Of a DNA stretch of 64,000 nucleotides, positions 12,085 to 24,657 are shown piece after piece. Position numbers and translations under genes: made by a program. The notes beneath the pieces are model-generated. The model ran no database searches. It was given only the letters and a program-made list of their open reading frames with translations, and was not told the DNA's origin. Location of the stretch: the NCBI GenBank assembly GCA_021397835.1, contig JAJFZO010000345.1, forward strand, positions 930,001-994,000. Direction: 5' to 3'. Every line of letters begins with the position of its first letter. The stretch's first letter is position 1. The DNA comes from Moringa oleifera. Taxonomy: Eukaryota > Streptophyta > Magnoliopsida > Brassicales > Moringaceae.

Positions 12085-12392
12085 TGGCCTTTAACGCTAG
12101 TTCTTCAAGAACTGGCGTTAAAGGCTTTATTGTTTTAACGTCAGTTCCTTGAGAACTGGCGTTAAATTCTCAAGTGATGGGTCTTTTAACGTCAGTTCTT
12201 CAAGAACTGAGGTTAAATGTTTAAGTCTTGGGTTTTTTAATGCCAATTCTTCTTTAATTAAAGTTAAAAACCTTATTTTGAATGACAGTTTTGGAATAAC
12301 TATTATCAAAAGTGTTAATGAACCTTTTAATGATAGTTTTTTTAATAAATGTCATTAAATTAGTGTCAGTTATTATAATTTTTGTAGTAGTG
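12085..12392. repeat. 5' subterminal array and 5' terminus of element A
   Basis: Palindromic units begin at about 12093, 12137, 12188 and 12239 (AACGTCAGTTCTTCAAG followed by AACTGACGTT-like halves), then more degenerate AATGAC units at about 12281 and 12329. The terminus TTTTTGTAGTAGTG ends at 12392. The core differs from the 3' array (AACGTCAGTTCTTC versus AATGACAGTTCTATT) although the layout is the same. Confidence 0.8.
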
Positions 12393-13617
12393 ATGGTCTC
12401 GTATATTTACAATAGATGTACCCATTTGAAAGATATATGAAAGTGTTAAAAGGTTATATTCGAAATTATAATAGACTTGAGGGTAGTATTGCTGGGTCAT
12501 ACATTATAGAAGAGGCATTAGAATTCTACATTGATTATTTATCTGGTATGGATATTATGGGGTTCCTCCATGAAAGAATGTATTTGGTCACTGAACTTGG
12601 AATGGAAAAGCTCTAACTAGTGAAACTATTGAAAAAGCTGATAATATCCTCCTTCATCAAGCGCACTTGTATGTTTTGATGAATACGAGCGAAGTTCAAC
12701 CGTATATAAATGTAATTAATTTTACAACTCATAGTTTATTGTTATATCAAATAATATTTGAATTATTGTTTAATGATATGTTTTTAATATGCTGTGAGCA
12801 TTTAAATCAATTAAGGGTCAACAATTCTATTAAGTCAAAACGATTTAAATGGTTGCATGATGAACAAAATCTAACCTTAAGTAATTGGTTATGCACACGG
12901 GTAAGAATACTTATTCTTGTCTAGACATTAAATTTATTTTTAATATGGTTCATCTAATATATGTTGTGATACAGATTGAGAATAAACTTTTATTATCCAA
13001 TCATAATGTCGCATTAACACTACGATGGATTGCCCATGGTCCTCGATCTACAGTAATCAAGTATCCTGGATATATCATCAACGATTGTTGCTTTTACAGA
13101 AAGCAACGAGATAACTCAAGGATCCATCAAAATAGTTGTGCCTCTCTAGTTGCCAACACCATGTAAATATCCAGTGCTAAGGATAAAAATCCAATATATG
13201 GTGATTTGTCATTCTATGGAGTTATACAAGAAATATGGGAACCAGATTGTACAACGTTTAGAGTTTCAGTTTTTAAATGTGATTGGATTGAGAATAGTAG
13301 CGACGTTAAAGTTGATGATCTAGGAGTTATGCTAGTTGATCTCAATCGGATTGGACATAGAAATGATTAGTTTATATTGGCTTCACAAGCAAGACAAGTA
13401 TATTTACATTGAAGATCCAATTGATGCCAAATAGTCTATAGTACTGTTAACACCTCCAAAAGACTATGATGAAGATGATGATGTGATTGCTGGAGCACAT
13501 GTCTTTTTTGTAATAATTTGCCATCTGCTGATTTATTTGACCAAATGGATGACCATCATCTTGCATATGCTCGATACAATGGTGAAGGATTGTGGGTTTA
13601 TGTATTTTTTAAGGTAG
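12393..13617 (+). pseudogene. TNP2-type transposase, C-terminal part (copy B)
   Basis: Begins inside DUF4218 with MYPFERYMKVLKGYIRN (12416) and EGSIAGSYIIEEALEF, continues through an intron near 12715-12795 into the DUF4216 region (LRWIAHGPRSTVIKYPGYII near 13020-13080; MLVDLNRIGHRND near 13330; a degraded counterpart of LASQARQVFHI near 13380). It is cut off on the left by insertion of element A, so the catalytic TNP2 core is absent. Extra lesions include a TAG near 13368 and shifts near 13405. It is the counterpart of minus-strand sequence 4153-5390. Confidence 0.85.
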
Positions 13618-13748
13618 TGACCAATTGCCTCATCTGTCAAAGTTATCATGTCTTTTATAATTTTATTTTATTTTTTCTAGCTTTATCATGTTATATCATG
13701 TTTTGCATATATGATGGTAACCATATTGTATTTTTGTTTATAGATTTG

Positions 13749-16700
13749 ATGGATCCTTCTGAACACTTAAGTGAAGGCTCTCGAGGGCGAAAAAAGGAGG
13801 TATCACCAATATGCTTAAGATAATTAAGAGTCGTGCTTTTGGAGTTAAGCTCATGATCGAGGTAAATGATAAAGGTCAACCAATTGGGAGGAATGGCATC
13901 CAGTTCAATAGCTACATTAGCATGGTAGTATGTAATACAATGCCCATAAATATCGTGAATTGGCACTTAGTAAGCATTGAAATGAAAAATAAGATTTAGG
14001 AGACAATATTGGTAAGTTAAATGAAACACAACGTACTATTGCTTTTCAATTAGTTTATTGCTAATTAATTTGATTTGTATCAATTCACTTTTTTATAATA
14101 CGTTCTAAGAGACGTATGATATTGATGCGAGCATGTAGAGGTATGTACTTCAATCTACTGTAAACAAATGGAGGAACTTCAAGATCAATCTTACATCAAA
14201 GCACATATTCCCTCACATTGATGACTTGGAATTTCTATCATTTCCACCTGAAGAATATAGTAGTGTCACAGATGTTGAGGTGTGGCAGGACTTTGTGAAC
14301 TTTTGTATAACAGAAGAGTTTTAGATATGCATTTGTGGTCAGTAAAGTTTTTGTTTATATAATTTTGTTCAAATGTTGATGTGTATTGATCTTACAGCAA
14401 AAGAGACAAATAGCAAAAAAGAAAAGAAAGAAGAATGTGTATGACCATCGTCTATCTAGAAAAGGATTTGTAGGGTTGGAGAGTGAACTTGTAAGTTTTT
14501 TTTTTCATTTATTATGCTTATAATTAATAATATATTCATTTGGTAGTACGTTTTAAAAGTCTAACATGTTCACTCTTTATGTAAAAAAAAGAAACAAGCA
14601 TTGGGTAACAAAACTCAAATTGATCGTGCCTTATTGTGGAAGGCTTCACAACAGAATAAAAAAGGAGAATATATGAATGATGCAAGCCGACTGTGTGGGG
14701 AAAGAATTATAAGTGTAGTTCAACTTTTTTATAGCATTTATAGTAATAAATTTCATTTTCATTGATAAATTTTATTATAACATTGTAGGATGAGTTAATG
14801 ACACAGAGCACAGGGTAAATTTACAAACTTCGATCTAAAAGATGTACTGATGAAAGCTCTTGGTACACCTGAGCACCCCGAATGCATTAGAGGTCAAGGA
14901 TCTGGGGTAACTATCACATCATATTTTGGGAAGTCCAAAAAGTTGACTGTCCCTCAAGTTATGCAATTAGATCAACAGCAATTGGCAGAGATGATGAGGT
15001 GGTTCGTAGAGTAAAAAGAAGTTTTGACAAAAATTGTTGCGAACAAAATTGATGATGTCCAGCAAGAAAAATTTGCAATGCAATTTCATTCGAGTAAAGC
15101 TAGCAACAATGTAACTGGATTATTGGAGGAAGAAGAATATCTAATACCTTAATCACCTATGCTAGTCACACCACTAAAACCTGCACATGCACTAGCACCA
15201 TACGGCAACAAAGTATGTTACATGTTAATCATGATAGATATGATATTAATAATATTACAAACATAACTTCTATGTTTTTGAATCGTTGTAGTGTGTGCAA
15301 TGCCATATGTTCATCCAGTCATCAAACTATATAGTAGTAAGTGGGGTTATCTTCATGGATCATACTCCTAATTAGATGATCCATGGGTGTCCATTATTTT
15401 CTAGTGATGTTTGGGTGACAGTGGATGTAACTATTCATGGTAATGCACAGCTGCCTCATCCAAACCCAGACGGTGGATTAACAAATGTTTTTTCTGCACT
15501 TGGTTCAGTTGTTGCTTGACCTCGAGATTAGGTCATTGTTGGTATACATGAGTTAATGTTTTAGTAAATATATTTTATAAAGTCAACGTATTAATGTCAA
15601 TTAAGTTTGCAAAATTTTTTCAGCTATCGACTATAAAGCAATAAGGTAAGTTGCCAGTTAACAAAGTACCAACATTGACAAAACCATAATCATTGCAAGA
15701 AGTATCTTCCGTTAGGCCACCACCAAGATTACAGAAGATGTATAATTATGTGAATAAGGTGATGGAACCTGATGAAGCAATACACATACCTTTTACTGAA
15801 GTCTTTGCTTTGATGGACATGTATTTATGGCTCGAGAAGATATCATGTAATTTTGTCACATGGAGAAGCTAAGTGTTACCATTATTTAGGCTTACATTAT
15901 GTATTTATGTCTTTTGAATTTTTATTTGGTTATTATTGTTTGGCTACTTCATATTTATATTTTTCTTACTCTTTATTATTTTAGTAAACTTTATACATAT
16001 TTAGCTGCACTTGGTTTGGGGAAGTATTTTGTATTTGCTTATCCATCAATATTGTCATATGAAATGTCTATAAGTATAGACACCCAAGCCTGTCATGTCG
16101 CTAATAGAATGATAAATCTATGTGATAGAGGAGTAGTGATATTTCCTTATAACTTGAGGTAAGTTATAATACTAGTTAAAATTATTAATAGTTTTGTTCA
16201 CAATATTTTTAGCATTTATTTTTCATAATGTAGGCAGCACTAGCTTTTAGTGGTTGTCGAGCCTTGTAATTTTGTGTACAATATTTTTGATCTTTTGAAC
16301 CATGATTCTTATCAAGAACTAGATCAACTTATGTCCACGTAAGTAAAAATATTTTCATTTATTTTAGTATGTATTTTTTCTTACTCTTAAGAATATTGAT
16401 TATTTTCTATTGGCAGCTCTTTTAAATTGTTCTAAGTTTTCAAAGAATCAAACAATAGGCGCATTCCTAGGAGTATTCCTGCTAAGTTATGTGTATTTAA
16501 ACCTATATGTGATATTAGTTTTATTTATTTTGCAAAATATACCAATTAAAAATTTTTAATGCAGCGTCTACATCAACCTTCAAATACTGAATGTGGATAT
16601 TATATTATGAAAATTTTAAGGGATATCATTGATAGACGTGATAGAAATATCCCATATGTAAAAATGGTAAGTTTTTAAGCCTTTGCTTATGTAAATACTT

Positions 16701-16857
16701 AAATAATTAATTGACGTGCATATTAAAAATTTTAATTAGACTAACCTTTCTTTTATAAATATAGTTAGTGGAGGTAGCTACTTACAACTAATCAGATATT
16801 AATGAAGTTAGAAAGGAGGTTGGACAATTTCTTTCGAGTGCTATATTAGAAAGTTGA
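13749..16857 (+). pseudogene. CACTA second gene: Transposase_24-like region plus ULP1-type peptidase, copy B
   Basis: Start MDPSEHLSEGSRGRKK at 13749, stop TGA at 16855-16857; span 3.1 kb, collinear with copy A. Visible blocks: GVKLMIEVNDKGQPIGRNG (13846 on), KWRNFKINLTSKH (14160 on), a DECIRGQGSG-like exon near 14880, and GLGKYFVFAYPSILSYEMS (about 16015). The peptidase exons keep the Asp position (IFDLLN) and the catalytic Cys (TECGYYIM, TGT at 16592-16594), but the Trp after the catalytic His is a stop (CAC TAG at 16238-16243). Other stops lie near 13820, 15013 and 15151. So this copy has lost different residues from copy A. Confidence 0.75.
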
Positions 16858-17254
16858 ACTTTGAAGATTTTTGTATACATGAACATCATTGAATTTATAT
16901 AGTTGAATTTTTATGATTGTGCATGATAATGTATATTTAAACTCATGTATTGTACATATAGAGTTAAATTATGACATCGAATTTTTTTCTTGTTTTGTTC
17001 ATCTTTTATTACTTTTTTGGATTGGACTATTCTAAGTGTTTTTTTTTAAACATGAAAGAAATAATGACGATTTTAGTGAGAATGGTATTGAAGTGTATAA
17101 CAAGAAAATTTTGGTTGCATATTGTGAAAAATTGTATTGATATATATGGTTGATGTGGAATAGATAAAAAATTTCATATATACAAGTTTTAGATAATTTG
17201 AATATATAAATTTTGAATTTATTTTGAAATAAATATAAAAAAATACCTTTAATG

Positions 17255-17641
17255 ACTTTTTAATGATAGTTTTATAATAAGTATCATAAAAGGAGGGCCT
17301 TTTAACGACAGTTCCAATAGAACTGTCATTAAAGGGCCCTCCTTTTAACGACAGTTCTATTACAATTATCATTAAAGGGATCCCCTTTAATGACATTTTC
17401 AAAAGAACTGTCATTAAAGGTCCCCTTTTTTAACGATAGTTTCAATAGAACTGTCATTAAAAGCCCCGCTCTTTAACGACAGTTCTATTGGAACTGTCAT
17501 TAAAAGTTAGTGCTTTTAATGACGGTTCAGTAACTATTATTAAAACCGCTCCCCTTTAATGAAATGAACAAAGATAACAGTTTCACAACTGTCATTAAAA
17601 GCCATTTTTAACTGTTATTAAAGCTTTTATTTGCTGTAGTG
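17255..17641. repeat. 3' subterminal array and terminus of element B
   Basis: Units start near 17262, 17303, 17347, 17389, 17432, 17474, 17518 and 17558, again about 43 bp apart and palindromic. There are eight units here against thirteen in element A, so copy number differs while the phase is kept. The array ends in the terminus at 17641. Confidence 0.85.
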
Positions 17642-18293
17642 TGAAATACGTATTCATGACTATTATAGGTTAATATGAAGTCCCAATATGATAGTTATCG
17701 ACTTTACGCTAATTGGATATACATAATTTAAAGGGATTATAACTTAGGCTGAACACCGAAAAAGAGATATAATAGACATAATCTGATCAACTAGTGAAAT
17801 TTGATTAAATTAGGATTCATCTTTGACTTTATTGTTGGTGGAATTAATTATAAGATGATTGTTGTCAATGAATGAATCACACAAGAACCTAATAATTCAT
17901 CGAACAAATAATTAATTAAACTTAAGAGTTAATTAAATTCAACGCTAATAAGGGATGTCTAGAGAAGATTTCCTAGGTAAGAAAACCTTGACAACTTATG
18001 CATCAACCAATATTTATTGTATATCATACTAATTCTGTTGTCATCATTAGTTAAGCTTCTACAATCAGGGAATAATTAGCCAATGGTTTCCTGAGTACAA
18101 TAGGACTGTGTTCAAATTTGATTGTGCGGAGATGTCCAATGAAGTAATGGTGATTTGAGACTACATCATTTATGATAGAATTGATTATATTTTATTTTAA
18201 AATATATTTTAAATAAAACTAAGTATTACACCTAATTAATTATATGATTATGATTTATTAGCTCTGTAAAAAAAAGCCATGAAAAAGTGCTCA
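17642..18293. other. AT-rich DNA right of element B
   Basis: No open frame and no repeat family recognised. The element-B boundary is sharp. Confidence 0.3.
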
Positions 18294-20810
18294 TGGACAA
18301 GATTATAGCTCATTGTAGAGTGATAGTATAATGAATGAGTAATTGTTTATAAGACAATGTGGTGTGCTACTACATTTATACTACACTATTGCCTTCAAGC
18401 CTTACCCTAATGCCTAAAGCTTCATGTATTAGGCCCAATTCTAAGGATCAATAAATAATTGTCCTACAGTAACTCTGCCTAATATAAAGGATTGAAGTAT
18501 GCCACATATCCTCAAAATTTCTAGTGGAGATGTTTGTTGAGGGAGTAATACTAGCTAGATTTAACCATAACCATGTGCCATAACCCAGATTATAATTGCA
18601 GATGGATATATAAATAATCAAGAATTAGGCATGTTGTACCCACATTATACACCCTAAAAAAGTACAATTAAGTTCACACTATCAGATACTAAAACCCTTA
18701 GAAAAGTATAAATAATGTTATTTGGTAATTAATGATAATATCATAGAGTGTTTGTGGACACTAAACCAGATTTAGCTCACTACCATTATGGTGTACTACT
18801 ATAAACAATTTACTCATAAGATTATTATGCCAAATCTAGGAGATCAAACTAATCACAAATTCGATATGCATTCACAACTTGCCTTCCATTGTTCACACCA
18901 CTTAGAGGGAGACACTACTTATATTAGAGTTGACAACTTAAGTACCAATGTATTCCAATAAACCTTATTACTAATTAATTCATTGGTAATATAAGATATG
19001 AAAAGGGCATGTAATTTAAGAAAGAATATTAAAAATTAAATTTCGATCCACATTGTCATAATTTTTTCCTTCATAAAGACTATCATTAATAATTTTGTTG
19101 ATCTCTTCTACTTGGCATAATAATTAACTAAACTATAAGAGTAAACCCAAATAACAATATTCAAACTTAATCATTAGTACAAATATCAGATGGCCAAGTT
19201 AATTACTCACGCAATAATCCAACATGTATGACTAAGCTAATGGATTATGGTTTTGTAGTGTATATTTGAATAATCCGTGAACAAAGTCAAATATCAAATT
19301 TGACTACTTAGAATCTAAATTACAATTATATTTAGAAAATCCTTCTATAATTTGTCACTAATGATAATTATTAGGTCACATGTTTGGGGATACCAAGGAT
19401 AAGTCATCAAATGGCGATCACTTTTCCCATAAATAAAATAGGTATTATGATAGCTGTGGCTTTATTGATCACATACAATAGTTTTCACTTATCATAAGGC
19501 CAATATGTGTTTATGACTTGTATAGTCATTATACCATATCATTTATGAGCTCAATGGACAAGATTATAGCTCATTGTAGAGTGATAGTATAATGAATGAG
19601 TAATTGTTTATAAGACAATGTGGTGTGCTACTACATTTATACTACACTATTGCCTTCAAGCCTTACCCTAATGCCTAAAGCTTCATGTATTAGGCCCAAT
19701 TCTAAGGATCAATAAATAATTGTCCTACAGTAACTCTGCCTAATATAAAGGATTGAAGTATGCCACATATCCTCAAAATTTCTAGTGGAGATGTTTGTTG
19801 AGGGAGTAATACTAGCTAGATTTAACCATAACCATGTGCCATAACCCAGATTATAATTGCAGATGGATATATAAATAATCAAGAATTAGGCATGTTGTAC
19901 CCACATTATACACCCTAAAAAAGTACAATTAAGTTCACACTATCAGATACTAAAACCCTTAGAAAAGTATAAATAATGTTATTTGGTAATTAATGATAAT
20001 ATCATAGAGTGTTTGTGGACACTAAACCAGATTTAGCTCACTACCATTATGGTGTACTACTATAAACAATTTACTCATAAGATTATTATGCCAAATCTAG
20101 GAGATCAAACTAATCACAAATTCGATATGCATTCACAACTTGCCTTCCATTGTTCACACCACTTAGAGGGAGACACTACTTATATTAGAGTTGACAACTT
20201 AAGTACCAATGTATTCCAATAAACCTTATTACTAATTAATTCATTGGTAATATAAGATATGAAAAGGGCATGTAATTTAAGAAAGAATATTAAAAATTAA
20301 ATTTCGATCCACATTGTCATAATTTTTTCCTTCATAAAGACTATCATTAATAATTTTGTTGATCTCTTCTACTTGGCATAATAATTAACTAAACTATAAG
20401 AGTAAACCCAAATAACAATATTCAAACTTAATCATTAGTACAAATATCAGATGGCCAAGTTAATTACTCACGCAATAATCCAACATGTATGACTAAGCTA
20501 ATGGATTATGGTTTTGTAGTGTATATTTGAATAATCCGTGAACAAAGTCAAATATCAAATTTGACTACTTAGAATCTAAATTACAATTATATTTAGAAAA
20601 TCCTTCTATAATTTGTCACTAATGATAATTATTAGGTCACATGTTTGGGGATACCAAGGATAAGTCATCAAATGGCGATCACTTTTCCCATAAATAAAAT
20701 AGGTATTATGATAGCCGTGGCTTTATTGATCACATACAATAGTTTTCACTTATCATAAGGCCAATATGTGTTTATGACTTGTATAGTCATTATACCATAT
20801 CATTTATGAG
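18294..20810. repeat. Near-perfect tandem duplication, two 1256-bp copies
   Basis: Copy 1 is 18294-19549 and copy 2 is 19555-20810, separated by CTCAA, a period of 1261 bp. By eye the only difference I noticed is GATAGCTGTGG (near 19449) against GATAGCCGTGG (near 20710). The sequence before copy 1 (GTGCTCA) and at the junction (GAGCTCA) share GCTCA, a possible microhomology. No gene lies in the unit. It is either a very recent duplication or an assembly artefact. Confidence 0.95.
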
Positions 20811-22539
20811 TTAACCAACATTACCTTTCAAGTTCTGGGTTGATTTAATTACATGTTTAACATATGGTCACAATTTTGGTTTACTAGCTTACATTAGTAG
20901 TTATTATATTGGGTAAGCAAAATTAATGGTATATTGTGTTATTACTAGACACCAAAGTTCACCCATGGTTATCATTAATCATCTCTTTTTCTGCAGATCA
21001 AGTATTGCATTAGGGTATAAGTGAGGTATAATTTTAGTACATGGTGACCCTTAATTGTAAATACATACCACTAATTAATTATTTATGATTATAGGAAATG
21101 GTAATCATCTTTCAGTGAAGATCACTAGACCATAGCTAACCTTTGGCATGTGGAAAGAATGCTTATTATGGATAGTCACAACATAATAAGTCATGGTGAT
21201 ATGCTATCATAGGATCCTATCTTTGTAACCAGCATAAGGTCCATTCCTCACATTAGAGTTGGTGAGTTGCTAGATACCATATACAATTTTTTTGCCTAAT
21301 TAATTTTTGGGTGGGACTAATTAATATATGGTAAGCCTAATTCATTTTTAAGCCAGATGAATAATATGGTAGGCTACATTTATAAATCCCATGGTACATT
21401 AGAACATAACGATAGGACTGTGGAGTAAAGTGTGGCCATGTCTTATATGGCCAATCAATTAATAAGTTAACTAGCCATGTTAATCTTATGTTGTTAAATT
21501 ATCTAGTATGTAGAAACATAGTCAACTTATCAAATGAGTTCACAATATCATAGTACCTCAGGACAATTAACCTAATGTCATAATTACGATTATATTAATT
21601 AAATTCATAGGCCATAAGGTAAGTGTATTCATATAATGCACCTCAGGTCTTTCTCATTACATACAAGATCGTTACTTGTTTATAATCAATGCTTTATTAT
21701 GGGGACACCATTAGCAATAAATTGATATAATAGGTTGGTATGTAATCACAGAGATTTCATATAACCTAAGTGGCAAGTTGTTATATTATTCTTGGAAATA
21801 GTGGAGTTTATCACCATAATCTCTTTTTGTTGCAATGACATCTATGCCTGTTGGTAGAATAAGCAATCATTTTTTTCTCATGTATATTCTTTCATAAGGA
21901 CATATAATAACCTCTGGATTAATTATCCATCATAGGTTCATGTGCCAAATTGAGGGAATACTAAAGATTTGGTGCCTTTATACTAATTCACCTAATTTTA
22001 TAGGGCATTCTTCATCAATTTGGATTAGATATATGCGATAGCACACAACATGATTATTGCTCCTTGTTGTAATAATAATCATATACTACTCATCAAATAC
22101 GCTACTTATCCACCAACATTTATGGTTTATTGGTGGATGTACTTGTTCATCACTGAGTATATGGATTATTTAGTATGTTGATTATTGGGTATCAATTTGG
22201 TAACCATGTTGCAGATGGTTCACCCATATCTGGGAACATCCTTAGCTTGGACTTAACTAATAGTCACTTGTATATCCTATGATCTTCTATTAATTTTATC
22301 TTACGAGGAACATAAGCAATGATATTGATCATAAATAATCCAAGGATTCGATATCCATATGTCATGTTAATTTACTCCTCATGGTTCGGTAAAGCATTGT
22401 TAGGGCATGCTAATGTTTGTGTACCTGACTTGATGCATGCACTACAATAGCAAAAGCTGGGGAATGATATGTGTACTAAACTTGGATGACCTAACAGAAA
22501 TAGGGATGTTGAGGACTGAGAACGTCAACAATAAAAAAT
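20811..22539. other. AT-rich gene-free DNA left of the gypsy remnant
   Basis: No open reading frames and no recognisable domain. It may include the decayed 5' LTR and leader of the gypsy element that follows, but I could not identify LTR ends or a primer-binding site. Confidence 0.3.
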
Positions 22540-22555
22540 TATTAAAAAGTATGAA

Positions 22556-23215
22556 ATGTTGGCAAAAATAGTGAAAGTGTTTGAAGAGGATTGCAAATTT
22601 CTAGGGTTAGACATCTTAGACCTCGACTTAGTATCTGGACTAGTATTACCACCGAAGCTCAAAGCACTTGAATTGACAAACTTGATGGAACTAAATGCCC
22701 ACGCATGCATATATGCATATACTTACTTAAAATGCATGGACATGAGGACAAGCGAAAGCTACCTGTACATTGGTTCTAATATACCTTAAAGGTAGAAGCT
22801 CCAGATTGGTACATTAACTTAAAAGCTTCTAAAATATAATCTTGGAAAGATCTAGCCACTGCCTTCATCGCTCACTACTAGCACATGGTAAAGCTTGCAC
22901 CAAATTGAATTAGTTTACAAAATATATGCAAGAAGAATGATGCATCCTTCAAAGAATTTGCTCCAAGGTGGTGTGAAGTTACAGCAAGAGTCAATCTAGC
23001 TTTGTCTAAGGATATGTTTTCAAAATTATTTGTCAATACTTTGAAACCCCCATTCTATGTGAAGCTGCTTGGTGTGTCAAGCAAAAAATTTGTCAAGATA
23101 GTTCGGTAGAAGGAAATTTCTGAGAATGAGTATAGACTTGGAAATTTGGAGGATTCAAATAATGCAAAGAAGACTATAGAGAGAAAGGAAAAAGAAGGAG
23201 AAACAAACTAGATTT
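22556..23215 (+). pseudogene. gypsy gag remnant
   Basis: LVLPPKLKALELTNLM (near 22630) fits the conserved gag entry motif, and later DLATAFIAHY, NDASFKEFAPRWCEVTARV and KLFVNTLKPPFYVKLLG (about 22840-23080) fit the Retrotrans_gag fold. Further along, KWYDQKETYSYHNGVTGQ near 23560 resembles the downstream H/C-rich segment with residues lost. Gag packages element RNA. Several in-frame stops are present. Confidence 0.7.
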
Positions 23216-24252
23216 CATAATAGACTTTCTATCAACCTTCATTTTTCAATCTATGACTTCATTCGTACAAATTTCCAAGGACTCCTTAGCTTGCACCCTA
23301 CTATTTAGCCATAAATGTTGTCAGTACAACACCAAGGCTAACAATGTTATAACGACCATTGGCATTACCACCTATTGCTGCTCCTTCTTAAAACCTCAAC
23401 TAACCTGATCTCCAACAAATAAGATCGCAAAATCAACATTTGAAGGTCCTTATAAGGTTGATACCATGAAGTATACAGATTTTTATTCCTAGTTGTTAGA
23501 AAAGAGGTTACTAGCCCCTACATTCCTAAAATCGATATAACCTCCATACCTTAAGTGGTATGACCAAAAGGAAACCTATTCTTACCACAATGGAGTGACT
23601 GGACAGAATAAAGTGAATGAACATGGGACCTTCAACTTTGATATAGACCCAACTCAAATGTGGATAATAATCTACTATCAACGTATGACCAATCGACAAT
23701 TAACATGTTAGAGACTATAGAAGAAAGATTATTAATAGCCCTCATCAAAAAGTCAAAGCCATTAGTAATAGCATGCCTACTTAAATTGGTAGACCTCGAG
23801 CAAATACATGAGCGCTACTGACAAACATTCAACCAAAAGTAGTTATCAAGGTACCAACACATTTTCCATATAATAATACATATGCTATTCCTTAGAATTA
23901 TCAAGTCTAGATAAAGAAGTAAGAATCCAATGTAGCTAACGTGGCTGGGCCAAGTCATATTACTCGGAGTGGGAGGTGTTATGGCCCCACAGAGCCTAAG
24001 GAAAAACAAGTTACAACTTGTCAAAAAATATAAGGCTTTGGATCTTTTGAAATTCATTAAGCATAGTGAATACAGTGTGATTGACCAATTACAAAAAACA
24101 CCAGCAAATATCTCACTATTATCACTCTTGCCACGTTTAGAGTCTCGTTGTGAGTCACTAATGAAGGTATTAAAAAATGCTTATATGCCTTATGAACTAC
24201 CCTTATAAAAGATGGATAACCTGGTGGCAAACTTGATGGCTCACAATTTATC

Positions 24253-24657
24253 ATGTTTGGTGACTATGAAATTCCAATGGGTGGGAGAGGTTCTACCAAG
24301 GCCTTACACATATCACCTAAGTGTAACGGCTATGCCATCTCTAGGGTCTTGATAGATAATGGGTCCTTATTGAATATAATGTCTCTATCTACTTTAAGAA
24401 GGCTTCCCATAAATATGTCATACATGAGCCAAAGCACAATAATAGCAGATGGATTTGACGACTCGACAAAGGAAGTGACTAGAGTTATGGAAGTTCTAAG
24501 GAGGATAGGTCTGTACACCTACAACATTGAATTTCAAGTTATAGATATTAATGCTTCTTTTAATGACTTGCTTGAAAGACCTTATATTTCTTTTTATTGC
24601 TTGCTCAGAAGACCTTGGATTCATATAGGAAGGATTACACCTTCGACACTACACTAA
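24253..24657 (+). pseudogene. gypsy aspartic protease (retropepsin-like) remnant
   Basis: A 134-residue open stretch containing ISRVLIDNGSLLNIMS, in which the D-N-G active-site triad (Asp codon at 24355) is still present, and later LLRRPWIHIGRITPSTLH, which matches the end of plant retropepsins. It lies between the gag and RT remnants in the expected place. It is the longest open piece of this element. Confidence 0.75.

Larger units (their letters stand above)
1..12392 (-). mobile_element. CACTA (En/Spm) DNA transposon, element A
   Basis: A large Class II element read on the minus strand. Its 5' terminus is at 12392, where the plus strand ends in TTTTTGTAGTAGTG, the reverse complement of a CACTAC terminus. 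Its 3' terminus is just outside the window: aligning base 1 with the end of sister element B (17641) shows about 27 bases are missing. Inside are two genes (TNP2-type transposase, then a Transposase_24/ULP1 gene), palindromic subterminal arrays at both ends, and a captured FLU fragment. It is flanked on the right by element B sequence in the opposite orientation, which suggests a nested insertion. All coding parts carry stops or a frameshift, so it is probably not autonomous now. Confidence 0.85.
12393..17641 (+). mobile_element. CACTA transposon element B, 3' half, inverted relative to A
   Basis: Collinear inverted copy of about 1-5400, with exons, introns and intergenic DNA conserved. Homology to A starts immediately after the 5' terminus of A (ATTTACAATAGATGTACCC at about 12406 against the minus strand near 5380) and continues to TTTGCTGTAGTG ending at 17641. 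The 5' half of B is missing here. If A inserted into B, that half should lie upstream of the window. The base triplet after each end (ATG at 12393, TGA at 17642) would be the 3-bp target-site copies; their partners are not visible. Confidence 0.82.

Noticed and set aside
19250..19262. TTTTGTAGTG as a CACTA right end inside the tandem duplication
   Set aside because: No subterminal repeats nearby and no change of sequence character at that point.
18294..20810. The two 1256-bp copies as an LTR pair
   Set aside because: They are only 5 bp apart, have no TG...CA ends, no primer-binding site and no internal region.
22439..22460. CACTACAATAGCAAAAGC as another CACTA terminus
   Set aside because: No subterminal repeats follow and no partner end was found; probably chance.
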